The translations under genes were made by a program, and so were the position numbers. A stretch of DNA of 44,808 nucleotides from Streptomyces apricus (lineage in GTDB: Bacteria; Actinomycetota; Actinomycetes; Streptomycetales; Streptomycetaceae): positions 13,635 to 58,442 of the forward strand of contig NZ_VDFC01000029.1 in the NCBI RefSeq assembly GCF_008369065.1, given 5' to 3'. A model generated the notes under the pieces. It ran no database searches and had not been told where the DNA came from. It saw nothing but the letters and a program-made list of their open reading frames with translations. Position 1 is the stretch's first letter. Each line of letters opens with the position of its first letter. This document shows positions 1-8,482 of the stretch, piece by piece.

Positions 1-715
1 CCTCCGCGTACTCGCCCGTGCTCTGGTCGACGGCGATCGCGCCGTCGCCGCCGCGGGTCACCACGGCCACCGGCACCAGGTCGGCGAGCCGGCGCAGCGC
101 GCCGCTCGCGCTGTCGGTGCGGGTGTACGCCATCGCCTCGGCCTCGTTCGGCAGGAAGGCGTGGCACAGGGCGAGCTGGTCGAGGAGGCCGGGGGACCAC
201 TGCTCGCTGGGGTCCCAGCCGACGTCCGCGTAGATCCGCGTGCCGTTCGCGGCCGCCTTGGCGAGCCAGGCGCGGGGCTCGGCCTCCAGGTGCACCAGGG
301 CCGTGCGCGCGGCGGGCGGGTCGCCCATCAGCGCGTCCTGCGAGTACGGCGGCTCCTGGCCGTGGGTCACCAGGGCCCGGTCCGGGCCGTACGCGATCGA
401 GACGGTGACCGGGGTGTGCCAGCCGTCCGCGGTGCGCGAGAGCGAGAGGTCGACGTGCTCCTGCTCCGCGAGGACCGTACGGCAGTACGCGCCGTAGTAG
501 TCGTCGCCGAACACCGTGGCCAGGGAGGTGCTCAGGCCGTAGCGGGCGGCGGCCACCGCCAGGTTCGCGATGCCGCCCGGACCGGCGCCCATCCCGCCCG
601 TCCAGATCTCCTCGCCGGGGGTCGGCGGCCTGTCCAGACCGGTCAGGACGAGGTCGTAGAAGAGCAGCCCGGTCAGCAGCACATCGGGCCGCGCGTCGGG
701 CCGTTCGTCACCCAC
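1..715 (-). CDS. PfkB-family carbohydrate kinase (C-terminus cut by window edge)
   Basis: Predicted ATP-dependent sugar or nucleoside kinase of the ribokinase/PfkB family. The visible 238 residues start at a GTG preceded by GAGAGGA. They contain the N-terminal substrate-binding signature (GGMGAGPGGIANLAVAAARYG-like, near residues 40-60) and, near the window edge, the VVTRGGDGA stretch that leads into the family's second signature. The catalytic Asp (usual GAGD motif) lies beyond the window, so activity cannot be judged. The gene is divergent from the deoR-type regulator and shares with it a short intergenic region carrying two tandem repeats, so it is probably controlled by that regulator and works with the GH4/GH38 enzymes. 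The sugar phosphorylated is unknown. Confidence 0.85.
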   Translation of the reverse strand, partial: MGDERPDARPDVLLTGLLFYDLVLTGLDRPPTPGEEIWTGGMGAGPGGIANLAVAAARYGLSTSLATVFGDDYYGAYCRTVLAEQEHVDLSLSRTADGWHTPVTVSIAYGPDRALVTHGQEPPYSQDALMGDPPAARTALVHLEAEPRAWLAKAAANGTRIYADVGWDPSEQWSPGLLDQLALCHAFLPNEAEAMAYTRTDSASGALRRLADLVPVAVVTRGGDGAIAVDQSTGEYAE

Positions 716-744
716 GAGCGCATCCTCTCGTCAAAACTCTTCAC

Positions 745-784
745 TTTCGGTGCACGGGATCGTGTTTCGGTGGACAGGATCGTG
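745..784. promoter_or_regulatory. Two tandem 20-bp direct repeats, candidate DeoR operators
   Basis: The unit TTTCGGTGnACnGGATCGTG occurs at 745-764 and immediately again at 765-784, with 18 of 20 positions identical. It sits between the divergent kinase gene (start 715) and the deoR-type gene (start 843). DeoR-family repressors often bind direct repeats. The match to this protein is an inference. Confidence 0.6.
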
Positions 785-842
785 CGCGTATCTGGCCGAT
801 TTGGCAAGAGTCGAGCAGATCGGAGCATAGAAATGATTGGGA

Positions 843-1613
843 ATGACGAGTACTGTTCAGCGCGTGCTGGCAGAGCGACGACATCAACTCATCCTGCGGG
901 CCCTGCGCTCCGGTGGCCCCGCGGCCGTGACCGACCTCTCGGAGCAGCTCGGCGTGAGCCCCGCCACCGTCCGGCGCGACCTGCTCAAGCTGGAGGAGGA
1001 GGGCCTGCTCACCCGGGTGCACGGCGGGGCGGTGGCCGAGGAGGGCGACCAGCCCTTCGCCGAGGTCGCCGAGGTGCGCGTGGCCGAGAAGGACGCCATA
1101 GCGCAGCGGGCCGCGGCGCTGGTCGAGGACGGCCAGTCCGTGCTGCTCGACATCGGCACCACCGCCTACCGGCTGGCCCGGCAGCTGCACGGCCGCCGCA
1201 TCACCGTGATCACCAGCAACCTCGTCGTGTACGAGGAGCTGGTGGACGACGAGGCCGTCGAACTCGTGCTGCTCGGGGGCATGGTCCGCCGCGAGTACCG
1301 CTCGCTGGTCGGCTTCCTCACCGAGGACAACCTGCGCCAGCTGCATGCGGACTGGCTGTTCCTGGGAACCAGTGGAGTACGGCCGGGCGGCCAGGTGATG
1401 GACACGACCGTCATCGAGGTCCCGGTCAAGCGCGCCATGATCGCGGCGGCCGACCGGGTCGTCCTGCTCGCCGACCGCGCCAAGTTCCCGGGGACGGGGA
1501 TGGCGAAGGTCTGCGGGCCCGAGGAACTGGACGTGGTGGTGACCAACGGACCGGCGGACGCCGGCACGCGGGCCGCCCTGGAGGAGGCGGGCGTGCGCGT
1601 GGTGCTCGCATGA
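843..1613 (+). CDS. DeoR/GlpR-family transcriptional regulator
   Basis: 256-aa sugar-responsive repressor. A DeoR-type winged HTH occupies about residues 13-65, with recognition helix region LGVSPATVRRDL followed by the typical LTRVHGGA wing end. The DeoRC effector domain follows, with DIGTT near residue 100 and LGGMVRREYRSLVG, the region that binds sugar phosphates in this family. The ATG at 843 fits the family N-terminus better than the TTG at 837; there is no good ribosome site, so the mRNA may be leaderless. It lies 73 bp before the GH4 gene and is divergent from the PfkB kinase, so it likely controls both sides through the tandem repeats at 745-784. The inducer is unknown. Confidence 0.88.
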   Translation: MTSTVQRVLAERRHQLILRALRSGGPAAVTDLSEQLGVSPATVRRDLLKLEEEGLLTRVHGGAVAEEGDQPFAEVAEVRVAEKDAIAQRAAALVEDGQSVLLDIGTTAYRLARQLHGRRITVITSNLVVYEELVDDEAVELVLLGGMVRREYRSLVGFLTEDNLRQLHADWLFLGTSGVRPGGQVMDTTVIEVPVKRAMIAAADRVVLLADRAKFPGTGMAKVCGPEELDVVVTNGPADAGTRAALEEAGVRVVLA

Positions 1614-1686
1614 CCGGCGGTGTGCGCGAGCACTCGGCGGCAGGGACCGGTACCGGGACCCCGAGGAACGGCGAAAGGGCAGTGGC

Positions 1687-3024
1687 ATGAAGCTGACGAT
1701 TCTGGGCGGCGGGGGATTCCGCGTGCCGCTCGTGTACGGGGCGCTCCTCGGCGACCGCGGCGAGGGCCGCGTCACCGAGGTCGTCCTGCACGACCTGGAC
1801 GCGGGACGGCTCTCCGCGGTCGCCCGCGTCCTCGCCGAGCAGGCGGCGGACGTCCCGGACGCCCCCGCCGTGAGCGCCACCACCGACCTGGACGAGGCGC
1901 TGCGCGGCGCCGACTTCGTCTTCTCCGCGATCCGGGTCGGCGGCCTCGAAGGCCGGGCCGCCGACGAGCGGGTCGCCCTCGACCAGGGCGTCCTCGGCCA
2001 GGAGACGGTCGGCGCCGGAGGCATCGCCTACGGCCTGCGCACGGTGCCCGTCGCCGTCGACATCGCCGAACGGGTGGCCCGCCTCGCCCCCGACGCCTGG
2101 CTCATCAACTTCACCAACCCCGCCGGACTGGTCACCGAGGCCATGTCCCGCCACCTCGGCGACCGCGTCATCGGCATCTGCGACTCACCGGTCGGCCTCG
2201 GCCGCCGCATCGCCCGGGTGCTCGGCGCGGACCCCCGCGAGGCCTGGATCGACTACGTCGGCCTCAACCACCTCGGCTGGGTCCGCGGCCTGCGCGTCGC
2301 CGGCCGCGACGAACTCCCGCGCCTGCTGGCCGACACCGACCTCCTCGGCTCCTTCGAGGAGGGCAAGCTCTTCGGCACCGACTGGCTGCGCTCGCTCGGC
2401 GCGATCCCCAACGAGTACCTGCACTACTACTACTTCAACCGCGAGACCGTGCGCGCCTACAGCCGGGCGGAGCAGACCCGCGGCGCCTTCCTGCGCGACC
2501 AGCAGGCGCGGTTCTACGAGGAGGCGGGCCGCCCCGGCACCGCGGCCCTCACCGCCTGGGACCGCACGCGCGCCGAGCGCGAGGCCACGTACATGTCCGA
2601 GAACCGGGAGACGGCCGGCGCCGGCGAGCGCGACGCCGACGACCTGTCCGGCGGCTACGAGAAGGTGGCGCTCGCCCTGATGCGGGCCATCGCCCGCGAC
2701 GAGCGCACCACGCTCATCCTCAACGTCCGCAACCGGGGCACCCTCTCGGCGCTCGACGCGGACGCCGTCATCGAGGTGCCCTGCCTGGTCGACGCCAACG
2801 GCGCCCACCCGGTCGCGGTCGCCCCCCTGCCCGGCCACGCCACCGGCCTGGTGTGCGCGGTGAAGGCGGTGGAGCGCGAGGTGCTCGCCGCCGCGGAGTC
2901 CGGCTCGCGCACCACGGCCGTCAAGGCGTTCGCCCTGCACCCGCTGGTCGACTCCGTGAACGTCGCCCGGAACCTGGTCGACGGCTACACCGCGGTCCAC
3001 CCGGGCCTGGCGTACCTCAAGTAA
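1687..3024 (+). CDS. GH4 family NAD/metal-dependent glycosidase
   Basis: 445-aa glycoside hydrolase family 4 enzyme (6-phospho-alpha/beta-glucosidase, alpha-galactosidase group). Members use NAD+ and a divalent metal in a redox-elimination mechanism in the cytoplasm. Visible marks are the N-terminal Rossmann start MKLTILGGGGFRVPL, the ICDSP motif with metal-ligand Cys165, and NHLGW with His195. Length is normal for the family. ATG start preceded by AAAGGGCAGTGGC. It follows the deoR gene by 73 bp and precedes the alpha-mannosidase gene by 43 bp, so the three are probably co-transcribed. No PTS component is seen here, so whether the substrate is phosphorylated (perhaps by the adjacent PfkB kinase) is open. 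Confidence 0.9.
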   Translation: MKLTILGGGGFRVPLVYGALLGDRGEGRVTEVVLHDLDAGRLSAVARVLAEQAADVPDAPAVSATTDLDEALRGADFVFSAIRVGGLEGRAADERVALDQGVLGQETVGAGGIAYGLRTVPVAVDIAERVARLAPDAWLINFTNPAGLVTEAMSRHLGDRVIGICDSPVGLGRRIARVLGADPREAWIDYVGLNHLGWVRGLRVAGRDELPRLLADTDLLGSFEEGKLFGTDWLRSLGAIPNEYLHYYYFNRETVRAYSRAEQTRGAFLRDQQARFYEEAGRPGTAALTAWDRTRAEREATYMSENRETAGAGERDADDLSGGYEKVALALMRAIARDERTTLILNVRNRGTLSALDADAVIEVPCLVDANGAHPVAVAPLPGHATGLVCAVKAVEREVLAAAESGSRTTAVKAFALHPLVDSVNVARNLVDGYTAVHPGLAYLK

Positions 3025-3067
3025 GCCCCGTCGGACCGCCCGCCCCGCACCCCACCTGGAGTCATCC

Positions 3068-6000
3068 ATGCACGACGAACGCCGGCGCATCGAGGAGCGT
3101 GTCCAGCGTCTCCACGAACAGCGCGTCAAGGCAGCCCTCTACGCCGCCGCCGTGCCCTTCGAGGTGACGGCCTGGCAGGCGCCGGGGGAGCCCGTCCCCT
3201 TCGAGGAGGCCGCGGCCGCCCCGTACGAGCCCTTCGCGATGGACACCCCGTGGGGCCCGCCCTGGGGCACCACCTGGTTCCGGATGCGCGGGCAGGTGCC
3301 CGCGGAGTGGGCGGGCCGGCGCGTCGAGGCCGTCATCGACCTCGGCTTCGTCGGCGACTGGCCCGGCAACCAGGCCGAGGCCCTCGTCCACCTCGCGGAC
3401 GGCACCCCGCTGAAGGCGGTCAACCCGCTCAACCAGTACGTGCCGATCGCCCGCCCCGCGAGCGGCGGCGAGCAGGTCGACTACCTGGTCGAGGCGGCCT
3501 CCAACCCGGACATCCTCGCCGACGACTTCTCCCGGCCCACGCCGATGGGGGACGTGCGCACCGCGGGCGACAAGCCGCTCTACACCTTCCGCCGGGCCGA
3601 CCTGGCCATCCTCGACGAGGAGGTCTGGCACCTCGACCTGGACCTCCAGGTACTGCGCGAACTGATGGTGGAGCTGGGCGAGCACGACCCCCGCCGGCAC
3701 GAGATCGCGCACACCCTGGACCGCGCCATGGACCTGCTCGACCTCGACGACGTGTCCGGCTCGGCGGCGGACGTGCGGGCCGTGCTGAAGCCCGCGCTGG
3801 CCAGGCCCGCCCACGCCAGCGCCCACACCGTCTCCGGCGTCGGCCACGCGCACATCGACTCCGCCTGGCTCTGGCCGATCCGCGAGACCAAGCGCAAGAC
3901 GTCCCGCACCTTCTCCAACGCCACCGCGCTCGCCGACGAGTACGAGGAGTTCGTCTTCGCCTGCTCGCAGGCCCAGCAGTACGAGTGGGTGCGCGACAAC
4001 TACCCGAAGGTCTGGGCCCGCATCCAGGAGTCGGTCAAGAAGGGCCAGTGGGCGCCGGTCGGCGGCATGTGGGTGGAGGCCGACGGCAACCTGCCCGGCG
4101 GCGAGGCCGTCGCCCGCCAGTTCGTCCACGGCAAGCGGTTCTTCCTGGAGCACTTCGGCGTCGAGACCAAGGGCGTGTGGCTGCCGGACTCCTTCGGCTA
4201 CACCGCGTCCTACCCGCAGCTCGCCAAGCTGGCCGGCAACGAGTGGTTCCTCACCCAGAAGATCTCCTGGAACCAGACCAACAAGTTCCCGCACCACACC
4301 TTCTGGTGGGAGGGCATCGACGGCACGCGGATCTTCACGCACTTCCCGCCGGTCGACACCTACAACGCCAGCTTCTACGGCGAGGAGATGGCCCTCGCCT
4401 CGCGCAACTACCGCGAGAAGGGCGTCGGTACGCGCTCGCTGGCCCCCTTCGGCCACGGCGACGGCGGGGGCGGCCCCACCCGCGAGATCATGGAACGGGC
4501 CCGCCGGCTCGCGGACCTGGAGGGCTCGCCGAAGGTCGTCGTCGAGCACCCCGACGACTTCTTCGCCAAGGCCCGCGCGGAGTACCCCGACGCCCCGGTC
4601 TGGGTCGGCGAGCTCTACCTGGAGCTGCACCGCGCCACCTACACCTCGCAGGCCCGCACCAAGCAGGGCAACCGCCGCAGCGAACACCGCCTGCGCGAGG
4701 CCGAGTTGTGGGCCACCACGGCCGCGCTGCACGCGCCCGGCTACACCTACCCGCAGGAGAAGCTGGACCGCCTGTGGAAGACGGTCCTGCTGCACCAGTT
4801 CCACGACATCCTGCCGGGCTCCTCCATCGCCTGGGTGCACCGCGAGGCGGAGGCCGAGTACGCGCGCGTCGCGCAGGAGGTCGAGGCGCTGACCGCCGAG
4901 GCGGTCGCCGCGCTCGGCACGGGCGGCCCCCGCGTCTTCAACACCAGCCCCGTGGAGCGCCGTGAGGTCGTCCGCACCGCCGACGGCGCCCTGACCCGCA
5001 CCGTGGTCCCGGCGAACGGCAGCGCGCCCCTCGGCAGCGGCTCCGGCTCCGGCACTGGCACTGGCACCGGCTCTGGCACCGGCTCCGGTACGGACGAGGA
5101 TCCCGCCCCGGTGACGGTCACCGGCCGCGTCCTCGACAACGGCCTGGTCCGCGTCGAGGTCGCCGCGGACGGCACCCTGGCCTCGGTGCGCGACCTGCGC
5201 GCCGGCGGCCGGGAGGTGCTGGCGGAGAAGGGCAACCTGCTCCGGCTGCACACGGACCTGCCGAACTACTGGGACGCCTGGGACGTCGACAAGCACTACA
5301 GGAACCGCTACACGGACCTGCTCGACGCCGATTCCGTGACCGTGGTCGAACAGGACCCGCTGCTCGGCGCGATCCGCGTCGAGCGCTCCTTCGGCAACGG
5401 CTCGCACCTCACCCAGACCATCAGCCTGCGCGCCGGCAGCCCCCGCATCGACTTCGAGACGGACATCGACTGGCACGAGGCCGAGAAGTTCCTCAAGGCG
5501 GGCTTCCCGGTGGACATCAGGGCGGCCCACTCGTCCGCCGAGATCGCCTTCGGCCACATCCAGCGGCCCACGCACACCAACACCAGCTGGGAGTCGGCCC
5601 GCTTCGAGGTCTCCGGCCACCGCTGGGTCCACCTCGGCGAACCCGGCTACGGCGTGGCGGTGATCAACGACTCCACGTACGGCCACGACGTCTCCCGCAC
5701 GGTCCGCGAGGACGGCGGCACGACGACCACGGTCCGGCTCAGCCTGGTCCGCGCCCCGCGCATCCCCGACCCGGGGGCCGACCAGGGCAGGCACCGCTTC
5801 ACCTACGCGCTGCTGCCGGGCGCGAGCATCGAGGACGCGGTCGCCGAGGGGTACGCGCTCAACCTGCCGCTGCGGGTGGCCGACGCGGCGGGCGCGCCCG
5901 GACCGGTCGTCTCCGTGGACGGCGAGGGCGTGACCGTCGAGGCGGTCAAGCTCGCCGACGACGGCTCGGGCGACGTGGTCGTACGGATCTACGAGTCGCG

Positions 6001-6172
6001 CGGCGGCCGTGCGCAGGGCATCCTGCGCACCGGCTTCCCGCTGGCCGGCGCGCAGCTCACCGACCTCCTGGAGCGACCGCTCGCGGCGGCCGGGACGGAC
6101 GGGGACGGCGTTCCCGTCACGCTGCGCCCCTTCGAGATCCAGACGCTGCGGCTGGCCGTGGGCGAGCGCTAG
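3068..6172 (+). CDS. GH38 alpha-mannosidase
   Basis: 1034-aa cytoplasmic class II-type alpha-mannosidase, family GH38. It shows the zinc-site motif GHAHIDSAW at residues 259-267 and the nucleophile motif WLPDSFGYTASYPQL with Asp374. LLHQFHDILPGSSI and a C-terminal beta-rich region complete the family pattern. There is no signal peptide, so it probably acts on imported manno-oligosaccharides or mannosides. ATG preceded by CCTGGAGTCATCC. One oddity is a Gly-Ser/Gly-Thr run at about residues 656-674, between the catalytic part and the C-terminal beta domain, encoded by a simple repeat. The stop lies 10 bp from that of the convergent ATP-grasp gene. Confidence 0.92.
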   Translation: MHDERRRIEERVQRLHEQRVKAALYAAAVPFEVTAWQAPGEPVPFEEAAAAPYEPFAMDTPWGPPWGTTWFRMRGQVPAEWAGRRVEAVIDLGFVGDWPGNQAEALVHLADGTPLKAVNPLNQYVPIARPASGGEQVDYLVEAASNPDILADDFSRPTPMGDVRTAGDKPLYTFRRADLAILDEEVWHLDLDLQVLRELMVELGEHDPRRHEIAHTLDRAMDLLDLDDVSGSAADVRAVLKPALARPAHASAHTVSGVGHAHIDSAWLWPIRETKRKTSRTFSNATALADEYEEFVFACSQAQQYEWVRDNYPKVWARIQESVKKGQWAPVGGMWVEADGNLPGGEAVARQFVHGKRFFLEHFGVETKGVWLPDSFGYTASYPQLAKLAGNEWFLTQKISWNQTNKFPHHTFWWEGIDGTRIFTHFPPVDTYNASFYGEEMALASRNYREKGVGTRSLAPFGHGDGGGGPTREIMERARRLADLEGSPKVVVEHPDDFFAKARAEYPDAPVWVGELYLELHRATYTSQARTKQGNRRSEHRLREAELWATTAALHAPGYTYPQEKLDRLWKTVLLHQFHDILPGSSIAWVHREAEAEYARVAQEVEALTAEAVAALGTGGPRVFNTSPVERREVVRTADGALTRTVVPANGSAPLGSGSGSGTGTGTGSGTGSGTDEDPAPVTVTGRVLDNGLVRVEVAADGTLASVRDLRAGGREVLAEKGNLLRLHTDLPNYWDAWDVDKHYRNRYTDLLDADSVTVVEQDPLLGAIRVERSFGNGSHLTQTISLRAGSPRIDFETDIDWHEAEKFLKAGFPVDIRAAHSSAEIAFGHIQRPTHTNTSWESARFEVSGHRWVHLGEPGYGVAVINDSTYGHDVSRTVREDGGTTTTVRLSLVRAPRIPDPGADQGRHRFTYALLPGASIEDAVAEGYALNLPLRVADAAGAPGPVVSVDGEGVTVEAVKLADDGSGDVVVRIYESRGGRAQGILRTGFPLAGAQLTDLLERPLAAAGTDGDGVPVTLRPFEIQTLRLAVGER
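5034..5090 (+). repeat. Gly-Ser/Gly-Thr codon repeat inside the alpha-mannosidase gene
   Basis: GGC-(T/A)(C/G)C hexamers repeat about nine times and encode a flexible (GS)n(GT)n linker between two domains of the GH38 protein. The repeat is likely to vary in length between strains by slippage. Confidence 0.7.
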
Positions 6173-6182
6173 GCGATGAACG

Positions 6183-7238
6183 CTAGAGGTCCAGGTCCGT
6201 GTGCAGCGGCGTGGACAGTGGACGCACCGCGCGCGGGCCGGAGACCACCGCGTAGTCCTGGCCGAGGAACGGCGGGACGAGATCGCCGGGCTCCTCGCCG
6301 AGCGCGAGGCGCACGGCGGCCCACGGGGCGTTGATCCCGCACTGCGAGAGCTGGTGCAGCCCGCCCGCCGGACGCGTGTTGACGTCCATCAGGACCGGCT
6401 CGTCGCCGAGCATCCGGAACTGGATGTTCGTCAGGTGGTGCAGCCCGAAGCCCTCCGCGAGAGCCCGCGCCGGCTCGATCCACCGCGGGTCGAGCGTGAA
6501 GCCGCGCCGCCGCCCGTTCTTGGTGCGGCCCACGGCCATCCGGACCCGTCCGTCCGGGCCGGTGAGGCAGTCCACGGACACCTCCGGCTCGCCCAGCAGG
6601 GGCATGACCAGCCAGTCCACGGGCTCGTCGGCCCCCCGCAGCGCCTGCAGGACCAGGTCCAGCGGCATGTACGGGCTGGGGAAACCGCTCAGGTGCATGA
6701 GCGAGAAGGGAGAGCGCGTGATGATGCGGAAACCGACGCCGCCCGCTCCCGAGGCCGGTTTGAAGCACGCCTTGTGGCCCGCGGCCTCCAGCTCGTCGAC
6801 CGCCGCGACCAGCTCGTCCGCGGTACGCACCCGCCGGTACGGGGGCACCGGCACGCCGAGCTCCCTGACCGCCTCGTACGCGTCGACCTTGTCCTGGAAG
6901 ATGCGCACGGCGTCGGCGGGCGGCGCGAGCAGGGCGGTGCCGACCGCGGCGAAGTCCTCACGGTGCTCCGCCAGGACCGTCTGGTGCAGGACGGGCACGA
7001 ACACGTCGATCGCGTGCCGGGCGCACTGGTCGAGCGCGTACTCGACGTAGGCCGCCGGGGACAGTCCCGCGGGCTCCATCGCGGCGGTGTCCGCCGCGGC
7101 CAGGATCGGGGAGTCGGGATCACCGTGGGTCGCGTGGATCTCGACCGCGCGACCACACGGATTTCGCCGCAGCTGATCCATGAAGAACACGTTCTCCGCA
7201 TACGTGCGATTGAGCCAGACGCGTACGCGAGAGACCAT
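6183..7238 (-). CDS. ATP-grasp domain protein of unknown substrate
   Basis: 351-aa protein with a carbamoyl-phosphate-synthase-type ATP-grasp fold. An N-terminal pre-ATP-grasp domain covers about residues 1-105. The nucleotide-binding part includes KACFKPASGAGGVGF with the glycine-rich loop near residues 150-165, LVMPLLGEPEVSVDCL, and the metal-binding end LMDVNTRPAGGLHQLSQCG. Asp replaces the more common Glu before xN. Such enzymes form amide or peptide bonds through an acyl-phosphate intermediate; no substrate can be named. ATG start with a modest upstream AAAGGCGGCTTGC. It is convergent with the alpha-mannosidase gene and has a 338-bp upstream region with an inverted repeat. No partner gene suggests a pathway. 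Confidence 0.8.
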   Translation of the reverse strand: MVSRVRVWLNRTYAENVFFMDQLRRNPCGRAVEIHATHGDPDSPILAAADTAAMEPAGLSPAAYVEYALDQCARHAIDVFVPVLHQTVLAEHREDFAAVGTALLAPPADAVRIFQDKVDAYEAVRELGVPVPPYRRVRTADELVAAVDELEAAGHKACFKPASGAGGVGFRIITRSPFSLMHLSGFPSPYMPLDLVLQALRGADEPVDWLVMPLLGEPEVSVDCLTGPDGRVRMAVGRTKNGRRRGFTLDPRWIEPARALAEGFGLHHLTNIQFRMLGDEPVLMDVNTRPAGGLHQLSQCGINAPWAAVRLALGEEPGDLVPPFLGQDYAVVSGPRAVRPLSTPLHTDLDL

Positions 7239-7576
7239 GCAAGCCGCCTTTCAGGGTTCACGGGCAGGGCGAAGCAGGCCGTGCCCGGCCAAGAGGGTGA
7301 GTGGGTACACAAAACCGCCGTTCGAAAACGGGGATCGTGGCGGTTGTGTAAGGCCGATCATAAGGCTTCCCGGGCGATGGTGCTGCTACGGGCGTGTTAC
7401 GGATCGGCCGGACGGGCCCGCGGCGACCGCTCCGGTGGTCCGCTGAGGGCGCGCCGGTGCCGCCCCGCACGGTCCCCGGTCCAGCGGCGGTGGGCCTTGT
7501 ACCGGGGAGCGCGCGTGTGTTCTTGTGGTCGTATTCGGGCGGCCGCGAGGCCTGTCGGACCGGCGAGGGGGCGAGC
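7239..7576. other. Intergenic region with an imperfect inverted repeat
   Basis: 338 bp between the divergent ATP-grasp and metallophosphoesterase genes, with no convincing gene. It holds an inverted repeat: arms TACACAAAACCGCC (7306-7319) and GGCGGTTGTGTA (7339-7350), differing by a 2-base insertion, around a 19-base loop. It lies 68-112 bp upstream of the ATP-grasp start and may be an operator for that gene. No clear -35/-10 pair was found. Confidence 0.45.
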
Positions 7577-8482
7577 GTGACGACGGCTGACCGTCAGGGC
7601 CGGCTGCTGGCGATCAGCGACCTGCACATCGGATACGCGGAGAACCGCGCCCTCGTCGAGGAGATGCGCCCCGGGAACGACGACGACTGGCTCCTGGTGG
7701 CCGGCGACGTCGCCGAGACGGTGGCGGACATCCGCTGGGCGCTGGGGACCCTCGCGAGCCGCTTCCGCACGGTGGTCTGGGCGCCGGGCAACCACGAGCT
7801 GTGGACCCACCCCAAGGACACCGTCACCCTGCGCGGGGTCGCCCGCTACGAGCACCTCGTCGAGGTCTGCCGGGAGCTGGGCGTGCTCACCCCGGAGGAC
7901 CCGTACCCCGTGTGGGAGGGTCCCGGCGGGCCGGCCGTCGTGGCCCCGCTCTTCCTCGGCTACGACTACTCGTACCTGCCCGCCGGCTGCACCACCAAGG
8001 AGGAGGGGCTCGCGTACGCCCACGGGACCGGCATCGTCTGCACGGACGAGCACGTGCTGCACCCCGACCCGTACCCCAGCCGGGAGGCCTGGTGCCGGGC
8101 GCGGGTGGCCGCGACCGCGCGCCGGCTCGACGCGATCCCCGACGGGCTGCCCACGGTCCTGGTCAACCACTACCCGCTGCACCGCCACCCCACGGAGATC
8201 CTCTGGTACCCGGAGTTCGCCATGTGGTGCGGCACGACCCTCACCGCTGACTGGCACCGCACCTACCGCGTGGCCGCCATGGTCTACGGCCACCTGCACA
8301 TTCCCCGCACCACCTGGCGCGACGGCGTCCGCTTCGAAGAGGTGTCGGTGGGCTACCCCCGTGAGTGGCGCAAGCGCCCGGAACCGCCGGGTGAGCTGCG
8401 CCGCATTCTGCCGATGGAGGTCGGACCCGGTGATCGAGGAGCTGCTCCCGGAGTCGGTCGTGGCCGTGGAGGCACACGCTGA
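7577..8482 (+). CDS. Metallophosphoesterase, candidate PptH-like phosphopantetheinyl hydrolase
   Basis: 301-aa calcineurin-type phosphoesterase. All five metal motifs are present in order: SDLHIGY, VAGDVAE, APGNHELW, VNHYPLHRHP and YGHLHIP. The GTG at 7577, after GCGAGGGGGCGAG, gives a protein that begins just before the first motif; the open frame extends further 5' without a better start. The last 53 bases overlap the next gene, a PptT-like phosphopantetheinyl transferase. In Mycobacterium tuberculosis the same pair is pptH-pptT, where PptH removes phosphopantetheine from carrier proteins. By family and context this protein may do the same reverse reaction. Generic phosphodiesterase activity is the alternative. 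Confidence 0.85.
   Translation: MTTADRQGRLLAISDLHIGYAENRALVEEMRPGNDDDWLLVAGDVAETVADIRWALGTLASRFRTVVWAPGNHELWTHPKDTVTLRGVARYEHLVEVCRELGVLTPEDPYPVWEGPGGPAVVAPLFLGYDYSYLPAGCTTKEEGLAYAHGTGIVCTDEHVLHPDPYPSREAWCRARVAATARRLDAIPDGLPTVLVNHYPLHRHPTEILWYPEFAMWCGTTLTADWHRTYRVAAMVYGHLHIPRTTWRDGVRFEEVSVGYPREWRKRPEPPGELRRILPMEVGPGDRGAAPGVGRGRGGTR

Noticed and set aside
801..833. TTGGCA ... TAGAAA as promoter of the deoR gene
   Set aside because: The spacer is 21 bases, longer than usual; not strong enough to list.
3062..5794. 910-codon open frame on the minus strand
   Set aside because: Antisense shadow of the GH38 gene caused by extreme GC at third positions; no family resemblance.
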